From contig NZ_KE387023.1 of assembly GCF_000430045.1 (NCBI RefSeq), positions 2,465,276-2,505,972 of the forward strand: a stretch of DNA of 40,697 bases, written 5' to 3'. The DNA is from Calidithermus chliarophilus DSM 9957. GTDB taxonomy: Bacteria > Deinococcota > Deinococci > Deinococcales > Thermaceae. Position 1 is the stretch's first letter; every line of letters begins with the position of its first letter. The notes beneath the pieces were generated by a model. It made no database searches, was not told where the DNA came from, and saw only the letters and a program-made list of their open reading frames with translations. Shown here in pieces: positions 32,623-40,507 of the stretch. Made by a program: the position numbers and the translations under genes.

Positions 32623-33990
32623 GTGACGATGGCCTTCATCGACTGGGTTGCCCTCATCGGCTTAGTCCTTCTCGTGGTCGCACTGGCTGCGGCCTACCTC
32701 AGGCCCCTGCCCATCTCGAGCGGCGTCATCTTCCTGCTCATCGGGGTGGGCATCGGTCCGCTGGGGCTAGGGCTGCTCGACCTCAACACCATCGCCACCT
32801 CCAACTGGCTCGAGCGCCTCACCGAGGTGGTGGTGATCGTCTCGCTCTTCGTGGGCGGGCTCAAGCTGCGCCTGCCCCTGCGCCACAGGGCCTGGGCCGC
32901 GGCTTACCGCCTGGCGGGCCCGGTGATGCTGCTGTGCATCGCGGGCGTGGCGCTGGCGGGGCACTACCTGCTGGGCCTGACCCCGGCGGCGGCGCTGCTG
33001 CTGGGGGCGGTGCTGGCCCCTACCGACCCCGTGCTGGCCTCCGAGGTCGCGGTGGAGGACGCCAGCGACCGCGACCGCCTGCGCTACGGGCTCTCCGGCG
33101 AGGCCGGGCTCAACGACGGCACCGCCTTCCCCTTCGTGGTCTTCGCGTTGCTGCTCATCGAGCACCAGGGGCAGTTGGGCGGCTGGGTGGGGGAGTGGGC
33201 GCTCGAGCGGCTGCTGTGGGCGGTCCCGGCCGGGCTGCTGCTGGGCGGGCTGATGGGCTGGGGCGTGGGCCGCTTCGCCTTCTACCTGCGCAGCCGCAAC
33301 GCCAGCGCCAGCTCCGGCGACTTCCTGGCCCTGGCCCTCATCGCCCTGGCCTACGCGGGGGCCGAGTTCATCCACGCCTGGGGCTTTTTGGCGGTGTTCG
33401 CGGCCGGGGTGGGGTTGCGCCAGGCGGAGGTGCAGACCGTGCGGCGCAACCCGCCCGACGCCGTGCCGCCCGCGCCCGCGGCGGTGGACCTCGAGCGCCA
33501 GCCCGCCGAGCAGTTGGTGCGCCACCCCATGACCGAGGAGATGATCCGCCAGCCCGCCGTGGCCTCAGGGGCAGTGGTCCACGAGGTGCTGACCTTCGGG
33601 CAGACCTTGGAGCGCCTCCTCGCCACCTTCACCATCATCCTCGTCGGGGTGCTGGCGAGCGTGGACTGGGACTGGCGGGGGCTGGTACTGGCCGGGTTGT
33701 TGTTCTTCCTGATCCGCCCGCTCGCCGTCTGGGTCGGCCTGCTGGGCACGCCCACCACCGCCCGCCAGCGCTTGCTGATGGGCTGGTTCGGCATCCGCGG
33801 CATCGGCACGCTGTACTACCTGGGCTACGCCATCGGGGAGGGCGTGGGCCGCAGCCGCGCCGTGGACGTGACGGGCCTGGCGGTCACCGTGGTGGCCGCC
33901 AGCATCGTGCTCCACGGCGTCTCCTCGACCCCCTTGCTCAACTGGTACCACCGGAGCCTCGAGGCCAGCCCCGAGCCGCAGCCGGATTGA
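32623..33990 (+). CDS. CPA1-type cation:proton antiporter
   Basis: The 455-residue membrane protein has about 12 hydrophobic segments and fits NhaP/CPA1 Na+(K+)/H+ antiporters: L-A-P-T-D-P-V-L-A-S supplies the P-T-D-P helix and G-L-N-D-G-T-A-F-P-F the N-D pair of the ion site; F-G-I-R-G-I-G-T-L-Y-Y is another family segment. A hydrophilic loop of about 55 residues (near 265-320) is rich in Pro, Arg and Glu. The GTG at 32623 matches a TANNNT box at 6 nt; an ATG two codons later is possible. A GC hairpin follows the stop. Confidence 0.9.
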   Translation: MTMAFIDWVALIGLVLLVVALAAAYLRPLPISSGVIFLLIGVGIGPLGLGLLDLNTIATSNWLERLTEVVVIVSLFVGGLKLRLPLRHRAWAAAYRLAGPVMLLCIAGVALAGHYLLGLTPAAALLLGAVLAPTDPVLASEVAVEDASDRDRLRYGLSGEAGLNDGTAFPFVVFALLLIEHQGQLGGWVGEWALERLLWAVPAGLLLGGLMGWGVGRFAFYLRSRNASASSGDFLALALIALAYAGAEFIHAWGFLAVFAAGVGLRQAEVQTVRRNPPDAVPPAPAAVDLERQPAEQLVRHPMTEEMIRQPAVASGAVVHEVLTFGQTLERLLATFTIILVGVLASVDWDWRGLVLAGLLFFLIRPLAVWVGLLGTPTTARQRLLMGWFGIRGIGTLYYLGYAIGEGVGRSRAVDVTGLAVTVVAASIVLHGVSSTPLLNWYHRSLEASPEPQPD

Positions 33991-34003
33991 CCGCTTCCCA
34001 AAC

Positions 34004-34031
34004 GGTCACCCGTCGGCATCGGCGGGTGACC
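34004..34031 (+). terminator. Terminator-like hairpin after the antiporter gene
   Basis: GGTCACCCG pairs with CGGGTGACC across a 10-nt loop, 14 nt after the stop; CCTTT follows shortly. The convergent gene at 34043 ends just beyond it, so it may work for both strands. Confidence 0.65.
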
Positions 34032-34042
34032 TGCCCTTTCGC

Positions 34043-34312
34043 TCACGCCCTGGGGCGTTCCTGGTTGAAGACCGGCAGGCGGGGGGCTGCGCTGAGGGTG
34101 GCCGTCGCCAGCGGTTCCGGCAGCAGCAAGTTACGCAGCGAAACGCCGCGGTGGTTGGCCTTGGGGCGCCAGCTCGAGCCGCGCTGCTCGAGGCTGGGCG
34201 TGGGGGCCAGGTTGGAAGGGCTCGGCATGAGCGCGGTGGCCGAGAGCCCCAGGGCCAGAACCCCCAGGCACATCAGCTTGCGCGCGCGGTGTCGAGCGAC
34301 TTCCCCTACCAT
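34043..34312 (-). CDS. Small hypothetical exported protein
   Basis: The 89-residue frame starts with basic residues and a hydrophobic stretch (R-K-L-M-C-L-G-V-L-A-L-G-L-S-A-T-A-L) like a signal peptide; the rest is Pro/Ser/Leu-rich with no known motif. Support for translation is the TAGGCT box on the minus strand (plus 34319-34324) ending 6 nt before the ATG, the geometry seen at other leaderless genes here. No family is recognised, and it could be a chance frame. Confidence 0.5.
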   Translation of the reverse strand: MVGEVARHRARKLMCLGVLALGLSATALMPSPSNLAPTPSLEQRGSSWRPKANHRGVSLRNLLLPEPLATATLSAAPRLPVFNQERPRA

Positions 34313-34421
34313 GGCCCAAGCCTACCGCGCCCGGCGTTATCTGAGCGTTATAAAATCACAACCCTTCCGTTAACGCCTGTAGCGCGGCGTTCTCACGAAG
34401 GGCGGGGGCTCGCTGCGTTTT

Positions 34422-34691
34422 TCAGGCCCGCATCATCGGGCCGGGGGGCGCGTCGGGGTCTTCCCAGGCCATTTCCACGAGCTCGATCAGGGTTTCGACG
34501 GGGACGCCATAATCCCGCGAGATCTTGGCGATCTCCCGCCCGATCTGCTGAAGCTGGGGGACGTAGGCGGGTTCGCCCAGCTCCTGGGCGATGGAGATCA
34601 GCCAGTCGACGAGCTCGTGGGCCTGCTGGTCGGTCAGGCCCTCCGAAAGCGCCTCGTCTTCCAGGAATCGCTCGGCAAGGCTATCGAGCAT
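34422..34691 (-). CDS. Hypothetical protein coupled to the FtsB-like gene
   Basis: The 89-residue acidic, helical protein (M-L-D-S-L-A-E-R-F-L-E-D-E at the start, P-P-G-P-M-M-R-A at the end) has no known motif. The ATG at 34689-34691 lies inside the end of the FtsB-like gene (11-nt overlap) and has GAGG about 6 nt upstream, implying translational coupling. A longer frame to 34715 would use a start without a ribosome-binding site. A role near cell division is suggested only by this coupling. Confidence 0.75.
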   Translation of the reverse strand: MLDSLAERFLEDEALSEGLTDQQAHELVDWLISIAQELGEPAYVPQLQQIGREIAKISRDYGVPVETLIELVEMAWEDPDAPPGPMMRA

Positions 34692-34944
34692 TAAGGACCT
34701 CGTCCTTCTTGACATAACCCATGCGGCGCACCATGGCTTCGCGGTATTCGCGGGTCTGCGCGGCGGCGATGTCGGCCTGTAGAGCGGCGGCGCGGTCCTT
34801 GAGGCTGGCGATCTGGGTCTGGGTCAGCGCGCGCTCGTGGCGCAGGTCGATGAATCGCTTGGCCTCGAGGCCGACCAGACCCAACAAATGCAAAGAACCC
34901 AGGGCGAAAATGAGGTGAAGAACTCGGTAGACGGGTCGCTCCAC
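34681..34944 (-). CDS. FtsB/DivIC-like septum protein
   Basis: The 87-residue protein has a single N-terminal membrane helix (V-L-H-L-I-F-A-L-G-S-L-H-L-L-G-L-V-G-L) followed by a coiled coil (about 30-65) and a short tail, M-G-Y-V-K-K-D-E, similar to the G-Y-x-x-x-x-E-x end of FtsB/DivIC proteins. These link FtsL and FtsQ/DivIB at the division site. The start is GTG at 34942-34944. TATACT (plus 34954-34959) with GTGAAA 16 nt before it is the likely promoter. Confidence 0.8.
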   Translation of the reverse strand: MERPVYRVLHLIFALGSLHLLGLVGLEAKRFIDLRHERALTQTQIASLKDRAAALQADIAAAQTREYREAMVRRMGYVKKDEVLNAR

Positions 34945-34953
34945 GGTGTTTTC

Positions 34954-34959
34954 AGTATA
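34954..34959 (-). promoter_or_regulatory. -10 box of the FtsB-like operon
   Basis: TATACT on the minus strand ends 9 nt before the GTG start; GTGAAA 16 nt upstream is a fair -35. The remaining sequence up to the Fur-family gene (to 35182) shows a TATACT at 35147-35152 on the plus strand and nothing else. Confidence 0.55.
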
Positions 34960-35182
34960 TCGCGGGCTGGGGGTGTTTCACGGCCGGGGTACGCTACGGA
35001 CCCGTCTGCAGGACTGTAAAACTATGCTCCTCGTCCAACTGCCCCTTCCGCAAACCGCTCCAAACCCGCCTTCTGACCCGATTCCGAGTTCGAGCCGTCG
35101 AGGGCGCTAAAACGCTCTCGAACATACATTTTGCGGCAAACTGGATTATACTCAGATTGGCACCCAAAGGGAGGGACGACAA

Positions 35183-35623
35183 ATGGCGAGGACTAAAGAA
35201 CGAGATACTTTCCGCAGTCGGTTGAAGACGGTGGGGCTGCGCCACACCATGCCGCGTGAGCGTATCCTGTCCTTCTTGGACAAGAAAAACGCCCACCCCA
35301 CCCCTGAAGAGCTGTACCAGAGCCTGAAGAAGAAGGGGTACGCGATCGGCCTGTCCACCGTGTACCTCAACCTCCAGGTGCTGCGCGACGCGGGCTTGCT
35401 GTGGGAGTTCAAGGATCAACAGGGCAACACCCGCTATGACGGTTTCACCGAGAAGCACCACCACCTGTTCTGTGTGCAGTGCGGCACCATCGAAGACCTG
35501 CTCGCCAAGGACCTGCCCGAGTTCGACCCCGAGCCGGTGAAGAAGGCGGTCGAGTCGCGCACGGGCTGGTTCGTGGAAGACGCACGCCTCGAGCTGCGCG
35601 GCGTGTGCCCCAACTGCCAGTAA
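35183..35623 (+). CDS. Fur-family metal- or peroxide-responsive regulator
   Basis: The 146-residue repressor has the Fur winged helix (H-P-T-P-E-E-L-Y, G-L-S-T-V-Y-L-N-L), the metal-binding H-H-H-L-F-C-V-Q-C, and a structural zinc site from C97-x2-C100 with C142-x2-C145. Whether it is Fur, Zur or PerR cannot be decided by eye. GGGAGGG precedes the ATG. A strong terminator follows 17 nt after the stop, so it is monocistronic. Confidence 0.92.
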   Translation: MARTKERDTFRSRLKTVGLRHTMPRERILSFLDKKNAHPTPEELYQSLKKKGYAIGLSTVYLNLQVLRDAGLLWEFKDQQGNTRYDGFTEKHHHLFCVQCGTIEDLLAKDLPEFDPEPVKKAVESRTGWFVEDARLELRGVCPNCQ

Positions 35624-35640
35624 GAACACGGTGCCCGGTG

Positions 35641-35674
35641 GGGCCGCAGCATTCTGCGGCCCTGCTGTTTTTTT
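35641..35674 (+). terminator. Terminator of the Fur-family gene
   Basis: GGGCCGCAG pairs perfectly with CTGCGGCCC across CATT, followed by TGCTG and seven T residues. Confidence 0.88.
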
Positions 35675-35714
35675 ATTCAGGTTCCCGTTCCCCGCATCCC
35701 CGCAGGGGCCCTCA

Positions 35715-35838
35715 TACCGGATTCAAAAAGATAATCATCCAACCCAGAACCCTGGAGGCTATCTTTTTGAATCCTAGAGCACTCCCTTCGGTCGGGTTAG
35801 TTCGTCACCGTTCGGTGACGAACTAACCGAATCTGGTA
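35715..35838 (+). mobile_element. MITE-like element R1, copy 4 (124 bp, short form)
   Basis: Ends TACCGGATTC and GAATCTGGTA; flanking 3-bp repeat TCA (35712-35714 and 35839-35841). The right hairpin is perfect: GGTTAGTTCGTCACC paired over GTTC with its exact complement. The segment between the hairpins is almost gone. It lies between the Fur terminator and R2 copy 2. Confidence 0.85.
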
Positions 35839-35844
35839 TCAGAG

Positions 35845-35952
35845 CGTTTCCCACGAATACCCGCATAGCCGGGGTAAAACACCCGCTTGAGTCCCGGCAT
35901 CGCCGGGGGCCTACGGCCCTGCACCGGGATCGGCGGGTGTTTGTGGGAAACG
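35845..35952 (-). repeat. R2 repeat, copy 2 (terminator-like, downstream of pepA)
   Basis: Ends CGTTTCCCAC and GTGGGAAACG form a 10-bp inverted repeat. On the minus strand AAACACCCGC and GCGGGTGTTTTACCCC bracket an inner pair of palindromes, GGCCGTAGGCC and CGGCGATGCCG. The outer parts match R2 copy 1 at 112-192; the inner palindromes match the valS insertion at 3744-3769. It lies 84 nt after the pepA stop on the same strand and ends in a T-run, so it probably terminates pepA. Confidence 0.72.
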
Positions 35953-36035
35953 TGACCAGGAATGCCCGGTCCACCTCGTTGAGGCCTAGCCGCTCCGCCC
36001 GCTCTGCCGGGGGTCAACACCTCACCGCTCGAGCC

Positions 36036-37502
36036 TCATTCCTCGCCCAGCGGGTTAGGGCTGAGCAGTTCGACGAGGGTCCGTACCCCGAAGCCCACGC
36101 CCCCGGCCGGCCCCAGCGCGTGGGGGCGCTCGGTGTAGGCGGGCCCGGCGATGTCGAGGTGCACCAGCGGCTTCTCGGTGAACTCCGCGAGGAACAGCCC
36201 CGCCACGATGGCCCCGCCGTAGCGGCTGCGCCCGTGCACGTTCTTGAGGTCGGCGGTGGTGGAGGCGATCATCTCGCGGTACTCCTCCTCCAGCGGCATG
36301 GGCCAGACCTTCTCCCCGGCCCGCTCGGCCGCCTCCTGCACCTCGCGGCCCAGCCGCGCGTCGGTGCTGAACATCCCCGCGACCTTGTCGCCCAGGGCGA
36401 TCACGCAGGCCCCGGTGAGGGTGGAGAGCTCGACGATGGCCTCCGCGCCCTCGCGGTCGGCGTGGGTGATGGCGTCGGCCAGGGTGAGGCGGCCCTCGGC
36501 GTCGGTGTTGAGCACCTCGACGGTCTTGCCCGAGAGGCTCTTGAGCACGTCGCTCACGCGGAAAGCCCCGCCCGAGATCATGTTCTCGGCGGCGGCCACA
36601 TAGGCGCGCACCTCGACGCCGGGCTGGAGGCGGGCGACGGCCCGCATGGTGCCCAGCACTGCGGCGGCCCCGGCCATGTCGCACTTCATCGTCAGCATCG
36701 ACTCGTTGGGCTTGAGCGAGTAGCCGCCGGTGTCGAAGGTCATGCCCTTGCCGACGAGGGCGACGACCCTCGAGGGCTTGCCCTGGGGCCGGTAGACCAT
36801 CTGGATGAAGCGCGGGGGGTTGAGCGAGCCCTGGGCCACACCGTAGAAGGCCCCCATCCCCGCCTGCTGGATCTGGCGCTCGTCCCAGACCTCGACCTCG
36901 AGGCCCGCCTCGCGCCCGAGCTCCTTGGCCCGCTCGCCCAGCTCGGCCGGGGTGAGCACGTTGGGCGGCTCGTTGATGAGGTCGCGGGCGTAATTGACCG
37001 CCTCGGCCACGATCTCGGCGCGGTCTACGGCGGGCCCGGAGGAGCGCGCCAGCCAAAGGCGGAGTTTCTTCACTTCCGGATCGGATTTATACTTCTTGAA
37101 CTCATACGCGCCCAGCAACGCCCCCTCGGCCAGGGCGTAGCTCGCCTGCTTCTTGCCGAACTTCTCGGCCAGGAAGGTTTCGGCCACGGCCTCCTTGAAG
37201 CCCAGCCGCGTGACCTCGTGCACCAGCCGCGCCCCCGCTTTGCGCACGGTCTCGAGGCTTACCCCGCGTTTGCGGCCGAGCCCGAACAACAAGACGAATT
37301 GCTCCCCCACCGGCAGCAACAGGGTTTCGCCGAAATCGCCCTTGTACTTTAGTTCATCAAGCACTCGGCTGAGTTGCCCCCCGCTCTTCTGATCCAGCTT
37401 GCGGGCCTCCTCGGTGAGCTCACCACCCCAGTACCCGGCGATTGCTAAAGGGGCAGGAATCTCGTCCACATACCTGCGGGCGGATTTAACTGTAATTTCC
37501 AT
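36036..37502 (-). CDS. pepA: Leucyl aminopeptidase (M17)
   Basis: The 488-residue enzyme removes N-terminal amino acids. The C-terminal catalytic domain has V-G-K-G-M-T-F-D-T-G-G, M-K-C-D-M-A-G-A-A-A-V, and the M17 signature N-T-D-A-E-G-R-L (about 332-339), supplying the two-metal site. Length fits the family. The ATG at 37500-37502 follows TATGCT by 8 nt on the minus strand, consistent with a near-leaderless message; the longer upstream frame is not coding. Confidence 0.96.
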   Translation of the reverse strand: MEITVKSARRYVDEIPAPLAIAGYWGGELTEEARKLDQKSGGQLSRVLDELKYKGDFGETLLLPVGEQFVLLFGLGRKRGVSLETVRKAGARLVHEVTRLGFKEAVAETFLAEKFGKKQASYALAEGALLGAYEFKKYKSDPEVKKLRLWLARSSGPAVDRAEIVAEAVNYARDLINEPPNVLTPAELGERAKELGREAGLEVEVWDERQIQQAGMGAFYGVAQGSLNPPRFIQMVYRPQGKPSRVVALVGKGMTFDTGGYSLKPNESMLTMKCDMAGAAAVLGTMRAVARLQPGVEVRAYVAAAENMISGGAFRVSDVLKSLSGKTVEVLNTDAEGRLTLADAITHADREGAEAIVELSTLTGACVIALGDKVAGMFSTDARLGREVQEAAERAGEKVWPMPLEEEYREMIASTTADLKNVHGRSRYGGAIVAGLFLAEFTEKPLVHLDIAGPAYTERPHALGPAGGVGFGVRTLVELLSPNPLGEE

Positions 37503-37576
37503 ACCTGGCGAGCATACCACGGCGATTTTGAGAGAAAGCTGAGAATTTCCTGTCCTTTTCCTCAACTTCGGCCGCG

Positions 37577-37582
37577 TATAAT
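37577..37582 (+). promoter_or_regulatory. -10 TATAAT of the DUF1385 gene
   Basis: A perfect TATAAT ends 7 nt before the ATG at 37590, leaderless geometry. No clear -35 at 17-18 nt. Confidence 0.6.
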
Positions 37583-37589
37583 CGAACGG

Positions 37590-38573
37590 ATGAGGACTCA
37601 ACCGCGTTTCGCGCTCCCCAGACCTGCCCTGCACGGGTCAGTCGTGAGCTTTTGGACCCGTTTCGCCGCCGCTTTCCAGGCGCAGGCCAACCCCAAGAAC
37701 GCCCTGGGGGGGAGCGCGGCGCTCGAGGGCGTGATGATGAAGTCCCCCGACGCCTGGGCGCTGGCGGTGCGTCTGCCCAACGGCCAGATCCACACCGAGC
37801 GCCACGAGGAGGTCGCGCTGTCGAAGAAGTACGCCTGGGCCCGCCTGCCCCTCTTGCGCGGGGTCGTGGCCCTCTTCGACGCGATGTCGGTGTCCTACCG
37901 TTCGCTCTCGCGCAGCGCCCAGCTCGCCGGGGAGGAGGAGGAACAGCTCTCCAAGGGCGCGCTCTACACCACCATGGCGGTCTCGGCCGCCATCGGCATC
38001 CTCTTCTTCATCGTGCTCCCGGGCCTGCTGTCGGGCTTCCTCATCGACGCGGCCAAGTACCCGGTGTGGTACAACGCCCTCGCCGGGGTCTTCAAGGCCT
38101 GCATCCTGGTGGGTTATCTGCTCTTTATCGGCCGCCTGCCCGACATCCAGCGCTTTTTCATGTACCACGGCGCCGAGCACAAGGCCATCGCGGCCTACGA
38201 GCAGAACCTGCCCCTCACCGTCGAGAACGTGCGGGCCCAGCCCGCCTACCACCCCCGCTGCGGCACCACCTTCATCGCCTTCGTGATCCTCGCGAGCATC
38301 GTGGTCTACAGCGTGTTGCCCGGTCAGGAGAACCTGGCCTGGCGGTTGGGGGCCCGCGTGCTGTTCCTGCCCATCGTGGCCGGCTTGGCCTTCGAGCTGC
38401 TGCGCTTCACCGCCAACCACAACGACCCCTTCTCCCGCCTGCTGCGGGGCTTTGGCTTCCGCTTCCAGATGCTCACCGTGAAAGAGCCCACCGACGACAT
38501 GATCGAGGTGGCGATCGAGAGCACCAAGGCGGCTATCGGGGAGAAGAAGCCGGAGGCGGTGCCGGTGGCGTGA
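37590..38573 (+). CDS. DUF1385 family membrane protein
   Basis: The 327-residue protein has the family marks G-G-S-A-A-L-E-G-V-M-M near residue 40, F-M-Y-H-G-A-E-H-K-A-I-A-A-Y-E, and H-P-R-C-G-T-T-F. Two or more membrane segments lie around 130-155, 165-185 and 225-245. The His/Cys motifs suggest metal binding, but the function of DUF1385 is not established. The first 35 residues precede the usual family start and may be a lineage extension. Array A9 begins 4 nt after its stop. Confidence 0.9.
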   Translation: MRTQPRFALPRPALHGSVVSFWTRFAAAFQAQANPKNALGGSAALEGVMMKSPDAWALAVRLPNGQIHTERHEEVALSKKYAWARLPLLRGVVALFDAMSVSYRSLSRSAQLAGEEEEQLSKGALYTTMAVSAAIGILFFIVLPGLLSGFLIDAAKYPVWYNALAGVFKACILVGYLLFIGRLPDIQRFFMYHGAEHKAIAAYEQNLPLTVENVRAQPAYHPRCGTTFIAFVILASIVVYSVLPGQENLAWRLGARVLFLPIVAGLAFELLRFTANHNDPFSRLLRGFGFRFQMLTVKEPTDDMIEVAIESTKAAIGEKKPEAVPVA

Positions 38574-38577
38574 GGTG

Positions 38578-38770
38578 GTCGATAGCCGATAGCTCGACGC
38601 GCGTCGTACGTCCTACGTCGTACACGAGACGCGAGACGCAAAACGCAAAACGCGAGACGCAAAACGCGAGAGGCTTTGGCCCTCGACTCTCGACAAACCA
38701 CGAGCCACACGCCACAAGCCATACGCTTTTCGCTTTTGGCTATCGACTATCGACCATCAGCTACCGACGT
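38578..38770. repeat. Heptamer array A9
   Basis: GTCGATA, GCCGATA, GCTCGAC, then GCGC, then 24 words from 38603 to 38770: GTCGTAC, GTCCTAC, GTCGTAC, ACGAGAC, GCGAGAC, GCAAAAC, GCAAAAC, GCGAGAC, GCAAAAC, GCGAGAG, GCTTTGG, CCCTCGA, CTCTCGA, CAAACCA, CGAGCCA, CACGCCA, CAAGCCA, TACGCTT, TTCGCTT, TTGGCTA, TCGACTA, TCGACCA, TCAGCTA, CCGACGT. The classes follow the same order as in A2 and A8. It fills the gap between the DUF1385 gene and the mnmA promoter region. Confidence 0.9.
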
Positions 38771-38773
38771 ATT

Positions 38774-38811
38774 GGAAGTGTGCCCCACTTCCTAAAGCCA
38801 TCGGGTACACT
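38774..38811 (+). promoter_or_regulatory. Inverted repeat and -10 box upstream of mnmA
   Basis: GGAAGTG (38774-38780) and CACTTCC (38786-38792) form a 7-bp inverted repeat over 5 nt, in the place expected for a -35 or operator. TACACT (38806-38811) ends 8 nt before the GTG start, so the message would be leaderless or nearly so. Confidence 0.45.
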
Positions 38812-38819
38812 TAATCCTT

Positions 38820-39920
38820 GTGAGTAAGGGGCGCGTGCTCGTGGCGATGTCCGGGGGGGTAGACTCCTCGGTCTCGGCGGCGTTGCTCAAGGAGCAGGGC
38901 TACGAGGTGGTCGGGGCTATGATGCGCTTCTGGCCCGACAACAAGAAGGACGACTGCTTCGAGACCTGCTGCTCGCCCGACGCGGCCTACGAGGCCCGCC
39001 GGGTGGCCGACATCGTGGGCGTGCCCTTCTACCTCCTCGATTACCGCGAGGAGTTCCAGCAGAAGATCATCGACCCTTTCATCGCGGGCTACCAGGCGGG
39101 GGAGACGCCCAACCCCTGCGTCAACTGCAACACCCGCGTCAAGTTCGACTCGCTGTTGAAGAAGGCCCGCATGCTGGGCTGCGACTACGTGGCGACCGGG
39201 CACTACGTCATCCGCGAGGGCAATGCCCTGCTGCGGGGCGACCCGCGCAAGGACCAGACCTACTTCCTGTGGGGCACGCCCAAGGAGGCCATCCCGCACA
39301 TGCTCTTCCCGGTGGGGCACATGGAGAAGCCCCAGGTGCGGGCGCTGGCCGAGCGTTTCGGGCTGCCCACCGCCAAGAAGCCCGAGAGCCAGAACATCTG
39401 CTTCGTGCAGGGCGACCTCAAGGACTTCCTGGCCGGGCACCTCACCGCGCGTCCGGGGCCCCTGGTGGACCTCGAGACCGGCCAGGTGATCGGGGAGCAC
39501 CACGGGGCGCAGTTCTACACGGTGGGCCAGAAGAAGGGGCTGGGGCTCTTCAAGACCCACCTCGAGCGCTACGTGGTGCGGGTCAACACCGCCACCAACG
39601 AGGTGATCGTGGGGCCGCGCGAGGCCTGCTTGTGGGGGGGCCTCGAGGCGAGAGAGGTCAACCTGCTCGTGGGGCCCGGCGAGCTGCCCGAGGCCCTGGA
39701 GGTGCAGGTGCGCTACCGCACCAAGCCCGTGCCGGGCACGGTCGAGCTGCTCGAGGGCGGGCGCATGCGGGTGCGGCTCGCCGAGCCCCAGTTCGCCGTG
39801 ACGCCGGGGCAGAGCATGGTGCTCTACCGGGGAAACCGCCTGCTGGGCGGCGGGTTCATCGCCCGGCCCCTGCACAACCAGCTCGAGGCCCGCCAGGCCG
39901 GCGTCCTGGCGGCGGGCTGA
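38820..39920 (+). CDS. mnmA: tRNA-specific 2-thiouridylase
   Basis: The 366-residue enzyme thiolates U34 of Lys, Glu and Gln tRNAs. It has the PP-loop S-G-G-V-D-S-S (11-17), N-P-C-V-N-C-N with catalytic C100, D-Q-T-Y-F-L-W, and S-Q-N-I-C-F-V with C194, followed by the C-terminal barrel (Q-F-Y-T-V-G-Q-K-K-G-L-G). The start is GTG at 38820. An early C-F-E-T-C-C cluster is also visible. No partner genes lie next to it. Confidence 0.95.
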   Translation: MSKGRVLVAMSGGVDSSVSAALLKEQGYEVVGAMMRFWPDNKKDDCFETCCSPDAAYEARRVADIVGVPFYLLDYREEFQQKIIDPFIAGYQAGETPNPCVNCNTRVKFDSLLKKARMLGCDYVATGHYVIREGNALLRGDPRKDQTYFLWGTPKEAIPHMLFPVGHMEKPQVRALAERFGLPTAKKPESQNICFVQGDLKDFLAGHLTARPGPLVDLETGQVIGEHHGAQFYTVGQKKGLGLFKTHLERYVVRVNTATNEVIVGPREACLWGGLEAREVNLLVGPGELPEALEVQVRYRTKPVPGTVELLEGGRMRVRLAEPQFAVTPGQSMVLYRGNRLLGGGFIARPLHNQLEARQAGVLAAG

Positions 39921-39950
39921 CGCGATACGCCGTACAGCCGCCGGCGGCCC

Positions 39951-40346
39951 TCAAAGCACGATCTGGAAACGGATTTGCAACGTGGGGGCCTGGCCACCTC
40001 CCAGGTACACCTCCACCCGGTAGACCCCTGGCGACCAGCCCTGTGGGGGCCGGCTCAGCTTGTAGGTCACGCGGTTGATCAGGCCGCCTACCTCGAGCCT
40101 CGCCCGCTCGAGCTCGCGCTCCGGCGGGACTGCCTGGGCCTTCTCGGCCAGAAAAGCGCAGGTGAGCGGGGTGTCTGGGGGGACTCCCTCGAGCTCCAGC
40201 CGCAACCAGAGCTTCTCGAGGCTCGCGGGGAACGCCCTGGCGTCTGAGCCCCCCCTGCTGGCCGAGAGCACCGCCCGGCTGACCCGGCCAGGCCCTTCCC
40301 CCTGGGCCAGAGAACCCAGCACCCACAGCGCCAGAAGTCTCTTCAT
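39951..40346 (-). CDS. Small exported hypothetical protein
   Basis: The 131-residue product starts with a signal peptide (M-K-R-L-L-A-L-W-V-L-G-S-L-A-Q-G). The remainder is predicted beta-rich (L-E-K-L-W-L-R-L-E-L-E-G-V, V-Y-R-V-E-V-Y-L-G-G-G, L-Q-I-R-F-Q-I-V-L at the end) like a small Ig- or C2-like secreted domain. I use the ATG at 40344-40346; the longer frame to 40409 reads into MITE copy 5. Without that element the gap to the gene upstream would be only about 30 nt, so they may have formed an operon. Confidence 0.75.
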   Translation of the reverse strand: MKRLLALWVLGSLAQGEGPGRVSRAVLSASRGGSDARAFPASLEKLWLRLELEGVPPDTPLTCAFLAEKAQAVPPERELERARLEVGGLINRVTYKLSRPPQGWSPGVYRVEVYLGGGQAPTLQIRFQIVL

Positions 40347-40381
40347 CGCAGACCGCCACGAACATACCTTGGAGGCACTTA

Positions 40382-40507
40382 TACCGGATTCAAAAAGATA
40401 ATCATCCAAACCAAAGACCCCCAGAGGCTATCTTTTTGAATCCTAGAGCACTCCCTTCGGTCGGGTTAGTTCGCCGCCATCCGGCGCCGAACTAACCGAA
40501 TCTGGTA
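40382..40507 (+). mobile_element. MITE-like element R1, copy 5 (126 bp, short form)
   Basis: Ends TACCGGATTC and GAATCTGGTA; flanking 3-bp repeat TTA (40379-40381 and 40508-40510). It is a short form, nearly identical to copy 4 except in the tip of the right hairpin, which matches copy 1. The right-hand TTA is the TAA stop codon of the partial gene at 40508, the same relation as copy 1 has with its neighbour. Confidence 0.85.

Noticed and set aside
35000-35100. tRNA-like fragment (GGACTGTAAAACT and GTTCGAGCC)
   Set aside because: No acceptor stem or cloverleaf can be drawn and the spacing is wrong; no tRNA gene was found in the window.
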